Below, piece by piece: positions 11,901 to 21,680 of a DNA stretch of 64,000 nt. Each line of letters begins with the position of its first letter. Position 1 is the first letter of the stretch. This stretch comes from Silene latifolia. Its lineage: Eukaryota > Streptophyta > Magnoliopsida > Caryophyllales > Caryophyllaceae. The stretch covers positions 170,582,325 through 170,646,324 of the forward strand of contig NC_133536.1 in assembly GCF_048544455.1 (NCBI RefSeq), given 5' to 3'. The notes below the pieces were generated by a model. It was not told the DNA's origin, did not search any database, and saw only the letters and a program-made list of their open reading frames with translations. A program made the position numbers and the translations under genes.

Positions 11901-11924
11901 GAGTTGGAGGGCGCCCAGCAGTAG
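8918..11924 (+). CDS. Plant mobile domain (PMD) protein gene carried antisense in the Tat element; 3' part degenerate
   Basis: I join exons 8,918-8,930, 9,536-9,813, 9,922-10,647, 10,730-10,891, 10,975-11,289 and 11,371-11,457. All five introns are GT-AG and the frame stays open for 526 codons. The protein starts M-T-N-R-G-D-E-A-S-T, then has an acidic segment. The plant mobile domain (PF10536-like) follows over residues about 100-500, with F-L-D-R-F-W-D, F-H-L-P-F-G-E, L-E-D-Y-G-M-I-S-G-L-P and A-W-V-Y-C-Y-F-P. PMD proteins include MAIN/MAIL1 and many transposon-borne relatives. The TAG at 11,455 is followed in frame by coding-like sequence. Two further exon-like blocks (11,609-11,701; 11,787-11,924) encode a Glu/Arg-rich coiled coil ending at a stop at 11,924, so the tail may have decayed. 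The role in the element is unknown. Confidence 0.75.
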
Positions 11925-12661
11925 CTTTGTGTAGTTTTGTACATTTGGACATCTGATTTTGAACGTTTTTGGACTTTTTTGGGGCGCAAGCCCCCAGTTT
12001 GCTTGTACATTGGACTTGGTTCGGGGCGCAATCCCCCAGTTTGCTCGTACACTTGTATATATGATGGCCTGAGTGCCTTTGCTGCTGGGTTGTGTTGCTT
12101 GTACCTGCAGGTTAGTTCTTGAACAGGGTTGGTAGACAACGGTTTACGCCGTCATGCTGCCGAAATTTACATGGAAATCTCACCAAAACATACATTTTAT
12201 ACACATATGGTCTTAATTAGCGCAAAAATGAGACTCAAAAGGACACAAAAATGCAAAAATTTGCCGGAAATGACCGGACGGTAGGGTGGGTTACCCCCTA
12301 AAAAAAGAAAAAAAGAGAAATCTATAAGTGTAGAAATGAAAATGTTGAGATTTGTTAAAAAAAAATGAAAACAAAAGAAAATTATGTCCTAAAAAAGAAA
12401 TTTATTTCCTAAAAATAAAAAAACGAAGTTTATTTCCTAAGAATAAATAAATGAATTGAAATAATAACAAAAAGAAGAATTAAGTGCGATGAAAATGGCG
12501 AAGGTGTCGACGTCGCCTCGAAATGCGTGCCCGCGAATTTAGGAAACTTGAAACATGGTAAACTGCTCGTATTTACCAAAATAAAATCCCGTAGGAATAG
12601 GAAATTATTCGTTATAGAATTAGGAAAGATCCAAACGCGGAAATCGCAGAAAGTGGGTCTG
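11925..12661. other. Spacer between the two antisense genes
   Basis: No gene is seen. It includes the likely 3' untranslated region of the PMD gene, with a diverged duplication around GGGGCGCAAGCCCCCAGTTT (near 11,980 and 12,020). A purine/AT-rich, simple-sequence stretch follows from about 12,290 to 12,480. Confidence 0.5.
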
Positions 12662-12723
12662 GGGAAGAGGCGTAGCATGAGCTGCGTCCCTTTGAAGAGG
12701 CGCAGCAGGAGCTGCGCCTGTTC
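12662..12723. repeat. GC-rich paired module upstream of the second antisense gene
   Basis: Two 30-bp units with GAAGAGGCG(T/C)AGCA and GAGCTGCG lie about 45 bp upstream of a TATA box and 150 bp upstream of the start codon at 12,875. They match the modules at 8,721 and in the LTRs. Confidence 0.8.
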
Positions 12724-12766
12724 CCAAGCTTGTCTTTTCTGGCGGATTTTTGGAAACAGCAATTAG

Positions 12767-12775
12767 TATAAATAG
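12767..12775 (+). promoter_or_regulatory. TATA box of the second antisense gene
   Basis: TATAAATAG lies 100 bp upstream of the ATG at 12,875. The surrounding ATTAGTATAAATAG(A)AGC is nearly the same as the LTR core promoter on the other strand (ATTAGTATAAATAGGAGC). Confidence 0.65.
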
Positions 12776-12874
12776 AAGCGTCGACGAAGATTTAAATCAT
12801 ATAATTCTTCCGTCTCTTCTCCGTTAATCCACATAAAAATTCCGAAAATAAATTTTCAAGAGAAATTTGTCATC

Positions 12875-14377
12875 ATGAATACTTTGGAGATCCGTTTGAA
12901 GGAATGGACTAATGAATTCTCGAATATTGAGAAGCACGACATGGGTGCTCATAACCTTAGGTCTCTATTGAGTTTGAAACTCATTAAGGTTGTAAAACCG
13001 TTCTTGGATGCTTGCCTTGACTATTGGGACCCAAATTATCATGTTTTCGCGTTCCCAGGTGGTGATATTTGTCCTTTTCCGGAAGAAATTGCTGCCATTG
13101 GTGGGTGGGACCCCGAGCATTTACCTGCCATTCCTTCCACTTCACAAGGGTATAAGAGCAAATTCAGAGACTTGCTTGGACTGACCAGACTTGAGGTGGA
13201 TCGTCTAGTTACCCCGAAAGGCGTGGGAATGTTGGATTTTATTGATCGATTCATTAACAGGGCAGACCCTACTGTTTCTTATGTTGCCAGGAGGAGAGCA
13301 TTTGGCTTTTGTTTGTTGCATATGTATGTCTTCCAAGGGCATGTTGATGAAGACTTGAGAGGTGATCCCCGTCTTTTGGGTCTTATTGAGCAAATGGAGC
13401 TGCGCAGGAGCCCAGCTTGTTTATGCTTAGGGGAGATTATCTTGGGTTTGGATAATAGGAAATCCAACCGTGATCTGCCATTTTCAGGGAGTCCCGTTAT
13501 CCTACAGGTAAAAGACACCTTTTTTTTTTTTTTTTTTTTTTTCGTTTTTTTTCGTTTTTTTTTTTTGTTTGGTGTCTAATACCTGCTTTTGGTAGGTTTG
13601 GCTTATGGAACGGCTCCGACTGCTCGAGCCCCCAGTTCATGCACTTTCCTATCATTCCCGTATGATTGCGATGAGGACGCTACGGGCCATGTACAGGGTG
13701 GACTTCACTCGGTCTGCGACTATTGGAAGAACAAGCTGAAGAATGATGATGGCCCGTTGATTAGGTGGGTTGTACCATGGTGGCACCTCAAGTCTGTCAC
13801 TGGAGTGTCTTCTTTAGATCCCACTAGGTCCGTGCGCATCCCGGGATTGGAGTTCATGGTATGCATCTTTCCGGAAAGATTGATGAGGCAAGTTGGGCTG
13901 AAGCAGACGATCCCGAGGCTTGACACCGTCCCGCAGACTGCTATGGCGCTTACTACGGAGAGCCGAAGAGAGTGGGCTATCAAATGGGCCCAAAGGAACA
14001 TGTGGTTCTTGTGTTTCTCCGCCAATGCTTTGTGGGTGTCGGATTCCTATCTGAGGTGGAGAAAGGCTGCAACTTCGGAAGAACGCGAAAGACTGAGGAA
14101 ACGCGAGCCTGTTGACTACAAGGTGCGCGAAGGAGAGAAAGAGAAGGAGAAGCATCTGACAGAAGGAGAAGAAGAAGCTGGATTTCAGGTCATTCATCCT
14201 TCGAAGAAATCAAAGACTACTCCTGTTGCGGAAATGGTGGTTGGCAAGAATGGAAGAGTCAGGCCTCGAGAAAGACCGTTGGTGATTAGGTCTGAAGTGG
14301 TGCAAGAGCGTCCGGCTCGAGGTCGTGACAAGAAATATGACAAGAATGACAAGGGCAAGGGGAAGATGGAGGAATAG
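12875..14377 (+). pseudogene. Second antisense gene of the Tat element; DUF7745/transposase-like plant family, probably frameshifted
   Basis: Exon 1 (12,875-13,507) gives 211 codons with W-D-P-N-Y-H-V-F-A-F-P, C-P-F-P-E-E-I-A-A-I-G-G-W and an F-G-F-C-L-L-H-M-Y segment. It ends at a GTAAAA donor, followed by a T-rich intron (13,508-13,595). The exon 2 frame starts V-W-L-M-E-R-L but stops after 47 codons. Another frame from about 13,690 stays open to 14,377, with W-V-V-P-W-W-H, a W-A-x-R-N-M-W segment and a charged, basic C-terminus. One frameshift between about 13,690 and 13,720 therefore splits it. The pattern recalls the transposon-associated plant family labelled DUF7745, but I cannot confirm that. 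TATA box at 12,767; AATAAA at 14,424. Function unknown. Confidence 0.6.
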
Positions 14378-14423
14378 CCCGAGTCCTTATTTATTATTTG
14401 ATTATTATTATTATTATTGTTGT

Positions 14424-14429
14424 AATAAA
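14424..14429 (+). terminator. Polyadenylation signal of the second antisense gene
   Basis: AATAAA occurs 47 bp after the stop codon, and a second AATAAA lies near 14,505. A plant poly(A) signal is plausible by position but not tested. Confidence 0.4.
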
Positions 14430-14923
14430 AAGGAGGGATTTTTAGAATCCTAGCCTATTCTATTTTTATTATGTATCGTATTATTATTATTTATAATTTG
14501 AATGGAATAAAAAAGGTTAAATGGTTATGAAACCGCTGTGATTTTCTTTTATTATTCTTGTCGAATTTCAAATGCAATGCAAATGTCCTTCTATTTACAT
14601 TTTAGATATAATGGGTTGAATCCTGTGAAGGATTGCCTACGTATTCACTTAAAAAAAGCGAAATCAAACCCTTGCGCGTAGTTCGAGGAATGTAAAAGAA
14701 TAATTGTTCGAAGCAAGAGCTTGTAATGAACATAGAAAATAAGCATGAGCTTTTGCTTGTTCTCAAGGTGCGAATTTAGTTTATTTGATGATATGAGGAT
14801 GACAATCTTGTCAAAATGCAAGAGCATAGTGACACTTAGCTTATTTCAGCTTGGCCAGGGGCCGTTTATTTAGTGCCACAAGAGCGACACATGGGTTTAC
14901 GCGAGGCGCGTGCTTGTCCTATT
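14430..14923. other. Spacer between the second antisense gene and pol (tail to tail)
   Basis: About 490 bp that are AT-rich, with no gene seen. The pol frame on the minus strand ends at 14,924 and the antisense gene on the + strand ends at 14,377, so their transcripts would converge here. Confidence 0.5.
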
Positions 14924-17272
14924 CTAGGCATAGTATCGTTTCAGTTGGTCAAGGTTTGTGGGGTTCGAAAACTCATTCCCATCTAGGTCTGTGATTCTAA
15001 CCGCACCCCCTGGGAGTATGGATTTGACTAGATATGGTCCGGCCCAATTAGGTTTGAATTTTCCCCTTGGGTCGACAGGTAAAAGAGCTCTAACCGATTT
15101 GAGTACTAAGTCTCCTTCTTTGATGTTTCTTGGCCTAACTCTTTTGTTGAAAGCTCGTTTGATACGTGCTTGATATGTTTGGACATTATGTAAGGCGCGT
15201 AGCCTACGTTCATCCAGGAGGATGAGTTCTTCATATCTATCCTTCTTCCAATCGGCTTCAGGGATTTGGCTTTCGAGTAGAATACGCAAGGATGGTATTT
15301 CTAGTTCGACTGGTTGTACGGCCTCCATGCCGTAGGTCAAATAGAAAGGAGTGGCCCCAGTGGGCGTCCTAACTGATGTACGATACCCCCATAGGGCAAA
15401 AGGTATCTTGCTTGGCCAATCTCTATAGTTGTCAGTCATTTTCTTGAGAATTGTGACAACGTTCTTGTTTGTCGCTTCTACCGCGCCGTTAGTCTGTGGT
15501 CTATAGGGAGAAGAGTGGTGATGCTTAATCTTATATTTGGCTAGCAATTGCTCGGTTTCGGCTTGGAAGTGTGACCCATCATCGCTGATGATCTCATGTG
15601 GGCAACCATATCGGCAGATGATGTTGTTTTGTATGAATTTGGCCACATTTTTAGCCGTAAGACTAGTGTAGGAAGCCGCTTCTACCCACTTGGTGAAATA
15701 GTCGATTGCTACTAGAATGAAACAGTGACCTCCTGTTCCGGCTGGGGTTATTTTTCCGATTATGTCAATTCCCCATGCAGAAAATGGCCAAGGAGATGTC
15801 ATCGTATAGAGCAATGAAGGAGGGACATGTTGCACATTCCCGAAGATTTGACAATTGTGGCAATGTCTCACGTATTTGATGCAATCGGATTCCATTGTGG
15901 TCCAATAATATCCCAGACGTGTGATTTTCTTTGCCATCATAGGCCCACTCATGTGGGGACCGCATTCTCCATCGTGGACTTCTTCCATCACCTTTCGTGC
16001 CTGTGAATGATCAAGGCAACGTAGGACTACACCAAGAGGTGTTCTTTTGTATAATTCTCCTTGCATCAGAATGTATTGGGAAGCTAATAGGCGTATAGCA
16101 CGTTGTCCCCTTTTGTCCATACCCGGTGGATAGGTACCATTAAGCTTGAAATTCAGGATTGCTTGGAACCAGGGTTCCTGTGCGATTTCTTCTTCATCGG
16201 TGATTTGGTGGACATAAGCCGGCTCTGACCGTCGTTCGATACACAAAGGCATTTCCATCATGTGGTCTGGCATATTTATCAAAGATGCAAGTTTTGCAAG
16301 AGCGTCTGCAAATTGATTTTCCTCCCGAGATAGGTGTAGGTATGTTACGTGATCAAAGAATTGAGCGACTTGGTCTATCCTAGCTTGATAGGGTGCGAGG
16401 CTTTCGCTTCGGATTTTCCAGGATCCTGTAACTTGGTTGATGATCAGTGATGAATCCCCATGTACTCGGAGGTTTTTGATACCTAAGCTTACTGCCGCTT
16501 GGAGCCCAATGAGACAAGCTTCGTATTCTGCGGCGTTGTTTGTCACCTCGAAGTCGAGTTTGACAGCAATCGGTGTATGCTCACCTTCAGGAGAAATGAG
16601 CAACACTCCTATCCCGAATCCTCTTAAGTTTGATGCTCCATCAAAGTATAGATCCCAAGAGTCTACGTCTGTTTGAAGTATATCCTCATCGGGAAATGAC
16701 CAAGTATCTATGGTTTGTGCGTCGTTGATAGGATTTTCCGCGAAGAATTCGGCGACGGCGCGACCTTTTATGACTTTCAGTGGAACATATTTGAGGTCGA
16801 ATTCTGAGAGCATCAGAGTCCATCTCGCCAGACGTCCGTTGAGGACGGGTTTCTTGAAGAGGTATTTGACTGGATCCATTTTGGAATATATCTTGACGGA
16901 GTAGCTAAGCATGTAGTGACGTAGCTTCTTCGTTGCCCACACAAGAGCGAGGCATGTCTTTTCGAGTTGCGAGTATTTGCACTCATACTCCAAGAACTTC
17001 TTACTTAGATAGTAAATAGCTCTTTCTTCACTTCCTACGATTTGAGCCAACATGGCACCCATGGCGATTTCGATTCTTGTGAGATATAAACCAAGAGGTT
17101 GATCTTGTTGTGGCGGCATGAGCACTGGTGGTTTAGCCAATATCTCCTTGATTCGGTCAAACGCCTTTTGACAATCATCATCCCACATGGTGTGGTCTGT
17201 TTTCTTGAGTTTCTTGAAGATAGGCTCGCAAATCATCGTGAGTTTCGATATGAATCGACTTATGTATTGCAC
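14924..17272 (-). CDS. Tat pol, C-terminal part: RNase H, archaeal-type RNase H, integrase
   Basis: This frame has 782 codons. Residues 1-180 are the RT connection and the gypsy RNase H (A-I-Y-Y-L-S-K-K-F, E-K-T-C-L-A-L-V-W-A). Residues about 205-335 are a second RNase H of the archaeal/plant type, with Y-F-D-G-A-S-N, A-A-E-Y-E-A, V-H-G-D-S and A-D-A-L-A-K-L-A supplying the acidic residues. Integrase follows: a zinc-binding H-H-C-C (ending C-H-N-C-Q near 475), then a D-D-E core in I-D-I-I-G, S-D-D-G-S-H-F and N-G-A-V-E-A-T-N. A basic C-terminal domain ends at N-L-D-Q-L-K-R-Y. There is no chromodomain. This part is intact. Its N-terminal neighbour, which carries the RT catalytic site, is in another frame. 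Confidence 0.9.
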   Translation of the reverse strand: MQYISRFISKLTMICEPIFKKLKKTDHTMWDDDCQKAFDRIKEILAKPPVLMPPQQDQPLGLYLTRIEIAMGAMLAQIVGSEERAIYYLSKKFLEYECKYSQLEKTCLALVWATKKLRHYMLSYSVKIYSKMDPVKYLFKKPVLNGRLARWTLMLSEFDLKYVPLKVIKGRAVAEFFAENPINDAQTIDTWSFPDEDILQTDVDSWDLYFDGASNLRGFGIGVLLISPEGEHTPIAVKLDFEVTNNAAEYEACLIGLQAAVSLGIKNLRVHGDSSLIINQVTGSWKIRSESLAPYQARIDQVAQFFDHVTYLHLSREENQFADALAKLASLINMPDHMMEMPLCIERRSEPAYVHQITDEEEIAQEPWFQAILNFKLNGTYPPGMDKRGQRAIRLLASQYILMQGELYKRTPLGVVLRCLDHSQARKVMEEVHDGECGPHMSGPMMAKKITRLGYYWTTMESDCIKYVRHCHNCQIFGNVQHVPPSLLYTMTSPWPFSAWGIDIIGKITPAGTGGHCFILVAIDYFTKWVEAASYTSLTAKNVAKFIQNNIICRYGCPHEIISDDGSHFQAETEQLLAKYKIKHHHSSPYRPQTNGAVEATNKNVVTILKKMTDNYRDWPSKIPFALWGYRTSVRTPTGATPFYLTYGMEAVQPVELEIPSLRILLESQIPEADWKKDRYEELILLDERRLRALHNVQTYQARIKRAFNKRVRPRNIKEGDLVLKSVRALLPVDPRGKFKPNWAGPYLVKSILPGGAVRITDLDGNEFSNPTNLDQLKRYYA

Positions 17273-17784
17273 GTTTCCCAGGAATCCTCGACTTCTTTTT
17301 CTGTTTGAGGTTGTGGCATTTCGATCAGAGCTTTGATTTTTGAGGGATCTATTTCTATACCGCGTTGGCTAACGACATATCCCAGGAGTTTTCCGGATGT
17401 TACCCCGAATGTGCATTTCTGAGAATTGAGTCTCATGTTGTACTTTCGTAGCCTCGCGAAGAACTTGCGAAGGTTTGCAATATGTCCCTCTCTTTCCTTG
17501 GATTTGACGATCATGTCATCTACATATACCTCAACTTCTTTGTGCATCATGTCATGTAGGAGTGTAGTTGCGGTGCGTTGGTATGTAGCTCCGGCGTTGA
17601 TCAATCCGAATGGCATTCTTCGTATAGCAATATGTTCCCCATTGGGTGACGAATGCGGTCTTGTGCATATCTTCCATGGCCATCTTGATTTGGTTGTAAC
17701 CCGCATATCCATCCATGAAGGATAGTAATGCGTGGTCTGCAGTGTTGTCCACCAATATGTCAATGTGAGGTAGAGGGAAGTCAT
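17260..17784 (-). pseudogene. Tat pol, RT palm with catalytic Y-V-D-D (frameshifted segment)
   Basis: This segment carries R-M-P-F-G-L-I-N-A-G-A-T and the RT active site V-Y-V-D-D-M-I-V-K-S, followed by L-L-G-Y-V-V-S-Q-R-G. Its first 50 residues are out-of-frame noise that overlaps the upstream frame. The true RT switches frame near 17,640-17,660. A second switch near 17,265-17,290 leads into the RNase H frame. Together these break the polymerase of this copy. Confidence 0.85.
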
Positions 17785-19183
17785 CTTTCGGACTCGCTTT
17801 GTTCAAGTCCCCGAAGTCAACACAAACACGGATTCTCCCGTCCTTTTTGGGTACAGGTACTATGTTAGCTACCCAGTCGGAGTACTCGGAAACTTTGATG
17901 AACCCGGCTTTGAATTGTTTATCCACTTCTTCCTTAATCTTTAGAGCCCATTCTGTTCTCATTCGTCGAAGCTTCTGTTTCACAGGTTTGAAACCCGGCT
18001 TAATCGGAATCCTATGTTCGGCAATGTCCCTGTCGATCCCTGGCATGTCTTTGTAGGACCAAGCGAAAACGTCTTTGAATTCATTTAGGAGGTCTATGAA
18101 ATCGGCCCTTTCGGTAGAGCTCAAGGTAGTTCCTATCCTAAGTTCTTTGGGTTCTAGTTCGGTTCCAATATTGATGGGTTCGGTATCTTCTATTACTGGT
18201 CCCCCTTCCCCTTCCTGTAATATTTCTTTGGCTACGTAGGGAGGTATTTCAGTCAAGTCTGGGTCTTGGTCATCCTCAGTATCATCATAAACACAATTGC
18301 ACTCGAAAGAACACAGAGAGTAAGCAGAACCTGATTTATTCATATTAAGATTTGAGTAAAGTTGAAACAAATGAGCCAACTGATCCATGGTCAGTGGCGG
18401 CAAAGGAACAGTAATTGGGGCATTTCCCGAACTACCGTGACTACTCGAGGCTAAGCTAGGAGAAACAAAGGGAGTGGGGGTGACAACAGGGGTAGATTCT
18501 CTAATGACTCCTCTAGACTCCGACTCTGACTCCGACTCCGACTCCGACTCGAACTCGTCGTCTTCTGGTTCTCCTTTGAACATCTCTCCTTCTCCAGTAG
18601 TGAGCTTGAAGAGTCTTCCTTGGTTGTTGGTCCATTTGATAGATTTTCTCCATCCTTTCTGCTGCTTTGTGTCGATTTCTGTGATCAACGCGGTGGGGTT
18701 GAAGCGATCGTCCTGAAGTATCATAGTAATGATCTCATCCTGCGCGGCCCTAATGAATCGGTCCTCTCCAAACAATAGGCTAACAGCTTGTTTGTCGAAG
18801 CAAGGTGCTTGACGGGTTTTGACGGTATGAACCGTTTCGGGAGGAATGAAGTAGCAATCGTGAAAGATCTCGATTCCGGCTAACTTCCTCTCAAGATAAT
18901 GCCAAGGTTCGGGAAATCCATGAAAGGGTTCTGAACTTCCTTCTTGGACAAAGTACCCATTTAGAGTGGGGAGATATGGCCTCATTTGGACTCCCACGTG
19001 CTTGCGATTTTGGACTTGAGCGAGCATTTCGAGAACTTCCTCTTTTGTGGGTTTGTACCCTAGTCCAAGTGGTATCCTTGTCGAGTTGCCTTCCATGTAT
19101 GGTGCGAAGGTGTTCTTCCGAATTGGGTTCAAAGGCATTCCAGGGAAGTATCCCTGGGATTTGAGGATGTGGTTGACCACCAA
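17552..19183 (-). pseudogene. Tat pol, linker and N-terminal half of reverse transcriptase
   Basis: A linker region with P-L-N-P-I-R-K-N and a Glu/Ser dipeptide tract (near 18,505-18,560) is followed by the RT fingers and palm. Recognisable pieces are F-A-W-S-Y-K-D-M-P-G, R-R-M-R-T-E-W, V-P-V-P-K-K-D-G-R-I-R, V-D-F-G-D-L-N-K-A and D-G-Y-A-G-Y-N-Q-I. The last 30 or so residues (after T-Q-W-G-T-Y-C-Y) are out of frame. RT continues in the frame of the segment ending at 17,260. Upstream, the same reading frame extends past in-frame stops into the protease tail. Confidence 0.85.
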
Positions 19184-19217
19184 GTTAGAGTAGGGATTAT
19201 ATTATAAGGGTGCCAAC

Positions 19218-19976
19218 TCACTTTCTATGACATTCACACTTTGGAAGCCCCCAAGTTCGTATATGGGATCCGCAAGGACTTGATTGTTTGATTGTTTCTC
19301 GATTATTGCCTTGATGGGTGACGAAGTGATCGTCAACTTTGCCATTTAGTGGGATCTTGATTTTTTGATGAAGGGTGGATGTTACCGCTTTGGAAGCGTG
19401 AATCCAAGGCCTTCCCAGAAGTATGTTGAATGAAGCTTCGATGTCCACTATTTGGAAGTTAACCTTCCGTTCGATTGGTCCCGTGGCTATGGTTAGGCTA
19501 GCAAGTTCTACCACCTTTCGTCGTGTACAGTCATATGCACGTACACCTTGATTTGTAGGAGTCCAATCCGACTCCTTCATGCCTAGTTTGTATGCCGTTT
19601 TGAGGGGTATGACGTTGACCGCGGAGCCATCATCTACCAAAGTCATTGGCACATTCTTCTTTAGACAAATGACGGTGATGTATAGAGCAAGGTTGTGACT
19701 AGCGCCAAAAGGTGGCAAGTCTTCATCTGAGAAAGTAATAGGATTACTTAGCTTAGGTGATTCTTGGAAGACCAAGTTGACTACATCTTCAGGAGTGGAG
19801 TTATATGCTACATTCAATTTGGCCAAAGCTTGCAGTAAAGCTTGGCGATGTGGAAATGAGCTTGCCACTAGTTGCCAGACTGAAAGATCAGCCTTGGTTT
19901 TCTGTAATTGCTTGAGCAAATGATCGGTGGGGTCATCTTCGTTGTCATTTGGTGTGATGACGTTGGTTGGACCGTT
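19218..19976 (-). pseudogene. Tat protease region
   Basis: The frame continues directly from gag across a single in-frame TAA (19,977-19,979). It contains the retropepsin site as V-D-D-G-S-A-V-N-V-I-P and the flap-side I-L-L-G-R-P-W-I-H, both usual for Tat elements. The last 35 or so residues are out of frame because of a frameshift near 19,330. The coding match resumes in another frame and meets a further in-frame stop just before 19,183. Whether the gag/protease stop is a natural readthrough site or a mutation cannot be decided here. Confidence 0.8.
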
Positions 19977-21680
19977 TTAAGTAGTGCTTTGATATGGACG
20001 ACCCGAACGAGTTAGGTGATCCACATCTTGGTCTTCACCATTTTGGACTATTTCCTTGACTAAGGAGTTTTCAATGAGGTATTCGTCTTCATCATCGCCG
20101 GCCCAAACCCCATTGATTGCAGCTAGTCCCTTCATTCTCATGATATCACTTTCTAGTCGTATGATTTGATCGACTAGTTTATCCACCACGGTGACTACTT
20201 CTTGCATAGTGGCATTTTGAGAGAAGATCAATGGTACGCGTTCTTTAGGTATTGCATTGGGATTGCGCAAGGCCGTTACCATGTTCTCTAACTCCCACAC
20301 TTGTCTATCTACACTCCTTGCCCATGCGATGAAGTCGAAAATGGTAGGGGAGATAGTAGAGTAGAGCCTTCCTTTCTCAATTGCATGAATTTCATTTTCG
20401 GTAGGAGAAATGAGGTGTGAGCAATCTAAGGTAGATTCGTCACTTGTAATCACTAGAACTCCAAGAGGATTCTGAGTGTTGTTGGGCTTACCTCCTGGTG
20501 GAATTGGAAGTCGACCATCTTCAATCATATCTTGAAGCACGTGTTTCAACTTGTAGCATTTTTTTGTGTCGTGCCCTTTGCCCCTATGGTATTCACAGTA
20601 GGAGTTTTCATCCCAGAATTTGGACTTCTTTTCGGGTTCGGGAGTAGGTCCAATGGGTTGGAGTTTTCCTTGCTTCATTAGCCTTTTTAGAGCGTTGGAG
20701 TATGTATCCCCAAGGTTTGTGAACTTCCTTGGTGGGCTAGTTTTCTTGGATGGCTCGAGAAGGTTAACTTCGTCGGTCTTGCTAGTAGAGCCGTATGAAC
20801 GACTTGTGGACCCTTGATATCCTCGACCTACCGTTTTGGACAAGAGTCCTTTACGGATGTTATCTTCAATTCGTGTCCCTAGTACGGTTAAGTCCTTGAA
20901 AGTCTTGATGTTTTGATATCTCAAGTGACTGGCATATATGGGTTTGAGATTATCCACGAACTTTTCCACGAGAGTAGCCTCATCCGGGCGTTCAACTAGT
21001 TGAGTACTAGTCTTCCTCCACCTACTTAGGAAGTCGGTGAATCCTTCTTTGTCATTTTGGGTAAGAACCTCTAGAGTACGCATGTTTACTTGGATCTCGG
21101 CATTATCCGCATATTGTTTAGAGAACTCGATTGCGGCGTCTTCCCAAGTAGCGACCTTTTTGTGATCTAAAGTGTAGAACCATTGCTTTGGGATGGTGTC
21201 AAGAGATGAAGGAAAGATCCTTAAGAACATCTCGGGTTTGATGCCTTTGATAGACATGTAATCTTTGAAGGCGCGGATGTGGTTCAAAGGGTTCTCATGT
21301 CCTTTGAACTTAGGGCTATCCGTCATGCTAAAGTTAGTTGGTAGTTTGGAATTGACGGCTTCATACTTGCGATTGTTTTCCCTATAAATGTCATCCCCCT
21401 TAAGGTACATCAATTGCTCCTCTAGGTATTGGAGTCTCTTCTTAGCTGCGGTTGTCCCTAGGACAGGATTCTCATCTTTAGACTCGTCATCGGAAAATTG
21501 TAGTACTTCACCTTTAAGGGGAGGCAACCTTCCCTCTACATCAAAGATGCGGCCTTCGATAAGTTCAAGGCGGTCATAGGTTTGTTCTTGAGTGATTTGC
21601 ATTTGGGTTATCGCGGCTAGGATTCGATCATTACTTTCTTGAATTTGCTGGAGGTTTGTTTCATCACTTGACCCAGGCAT
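19977..21680 (-). CDS. Tat gag protein, intact
   Basis: The 567-codon open frame starts M-P-G-S-S-D-E-T. The N-terminal 120 residues are helical and probably coiled coil. A Retrotrans_gag (capsid) domain follows around residues 125-290, with P-K-F-K-G-H-E-N-P, W-F-Y-T-L, E-F-S-K-Q-Y and S-R-W-R-K. A zinc-knuckle-like C-x2-H-x4-H-x4-C (C-E-Y-H-R-G-K-G-H-D-T-K-K-C) lies near residue 365. The C-terminal third is typical of Tat/Ogre gag. The product would assemble the virus-like particle in the cytoplasm. It ends at TAA, after which the protease frame continues in phase. Confidence 0.9.
   Translation of the reverse strand: MPGSSDETNLQQIQESNDRILAAITQMQITQEQTYDRLELIEGRIFDVEGRLPPLKGEVLQFSDDESKDENPVLGTTAAKKRLQYLEEQLMYLKGDDIYRENNRKYEAVNSKLPTNFSMTDSPKFKGHENPLNHIRAFKDYMSIKGIKPEMFLRIFPSSLDTIPKQWFYTLDHKKVATWEDAAIEFSKQYADNAEIQVNMRTLEVLTQNDKEGFTDFLSRWRKTSTQLVERPDEATLVEKFVDNLKPIYASHLRYQNIKTFKDLTVLGTRIEDNIRKGLLSKTVGRGYQGSTSRSYGSTSKTDEVNLLEPSKKTSPPRKFTNLGDTYSNALKRLMKQGKLQPIGPTPEPEKKSKFWDENSYCEYHRGKGHDTKKCYKLKHVLQDMIEDGRLPIPPGGKPNNTQNPLGVLVITSDESTLDCSHLISPTENEIHAIEKGRLYSTISPTIFDFIAWARSVDRQVWELENMVTALRNPNAIPKERVPLIFSQNATMQEVVTVVDKLVDQIIRLESDIMRMKGLAAINGVWAGDDEDEYLIENSLVKEIVQNGEDQDVDHLTRSGRPYQSTT

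Noticed and set aside
8918..11924. PMD gene as an ordinary host MAIN/MAIL-type gene
   Set aside because: It lies inside the boundaries of the Tat element (LTRs, PPT and target duplication enclose it), so it is element cargo, although it may derive from a host gene.
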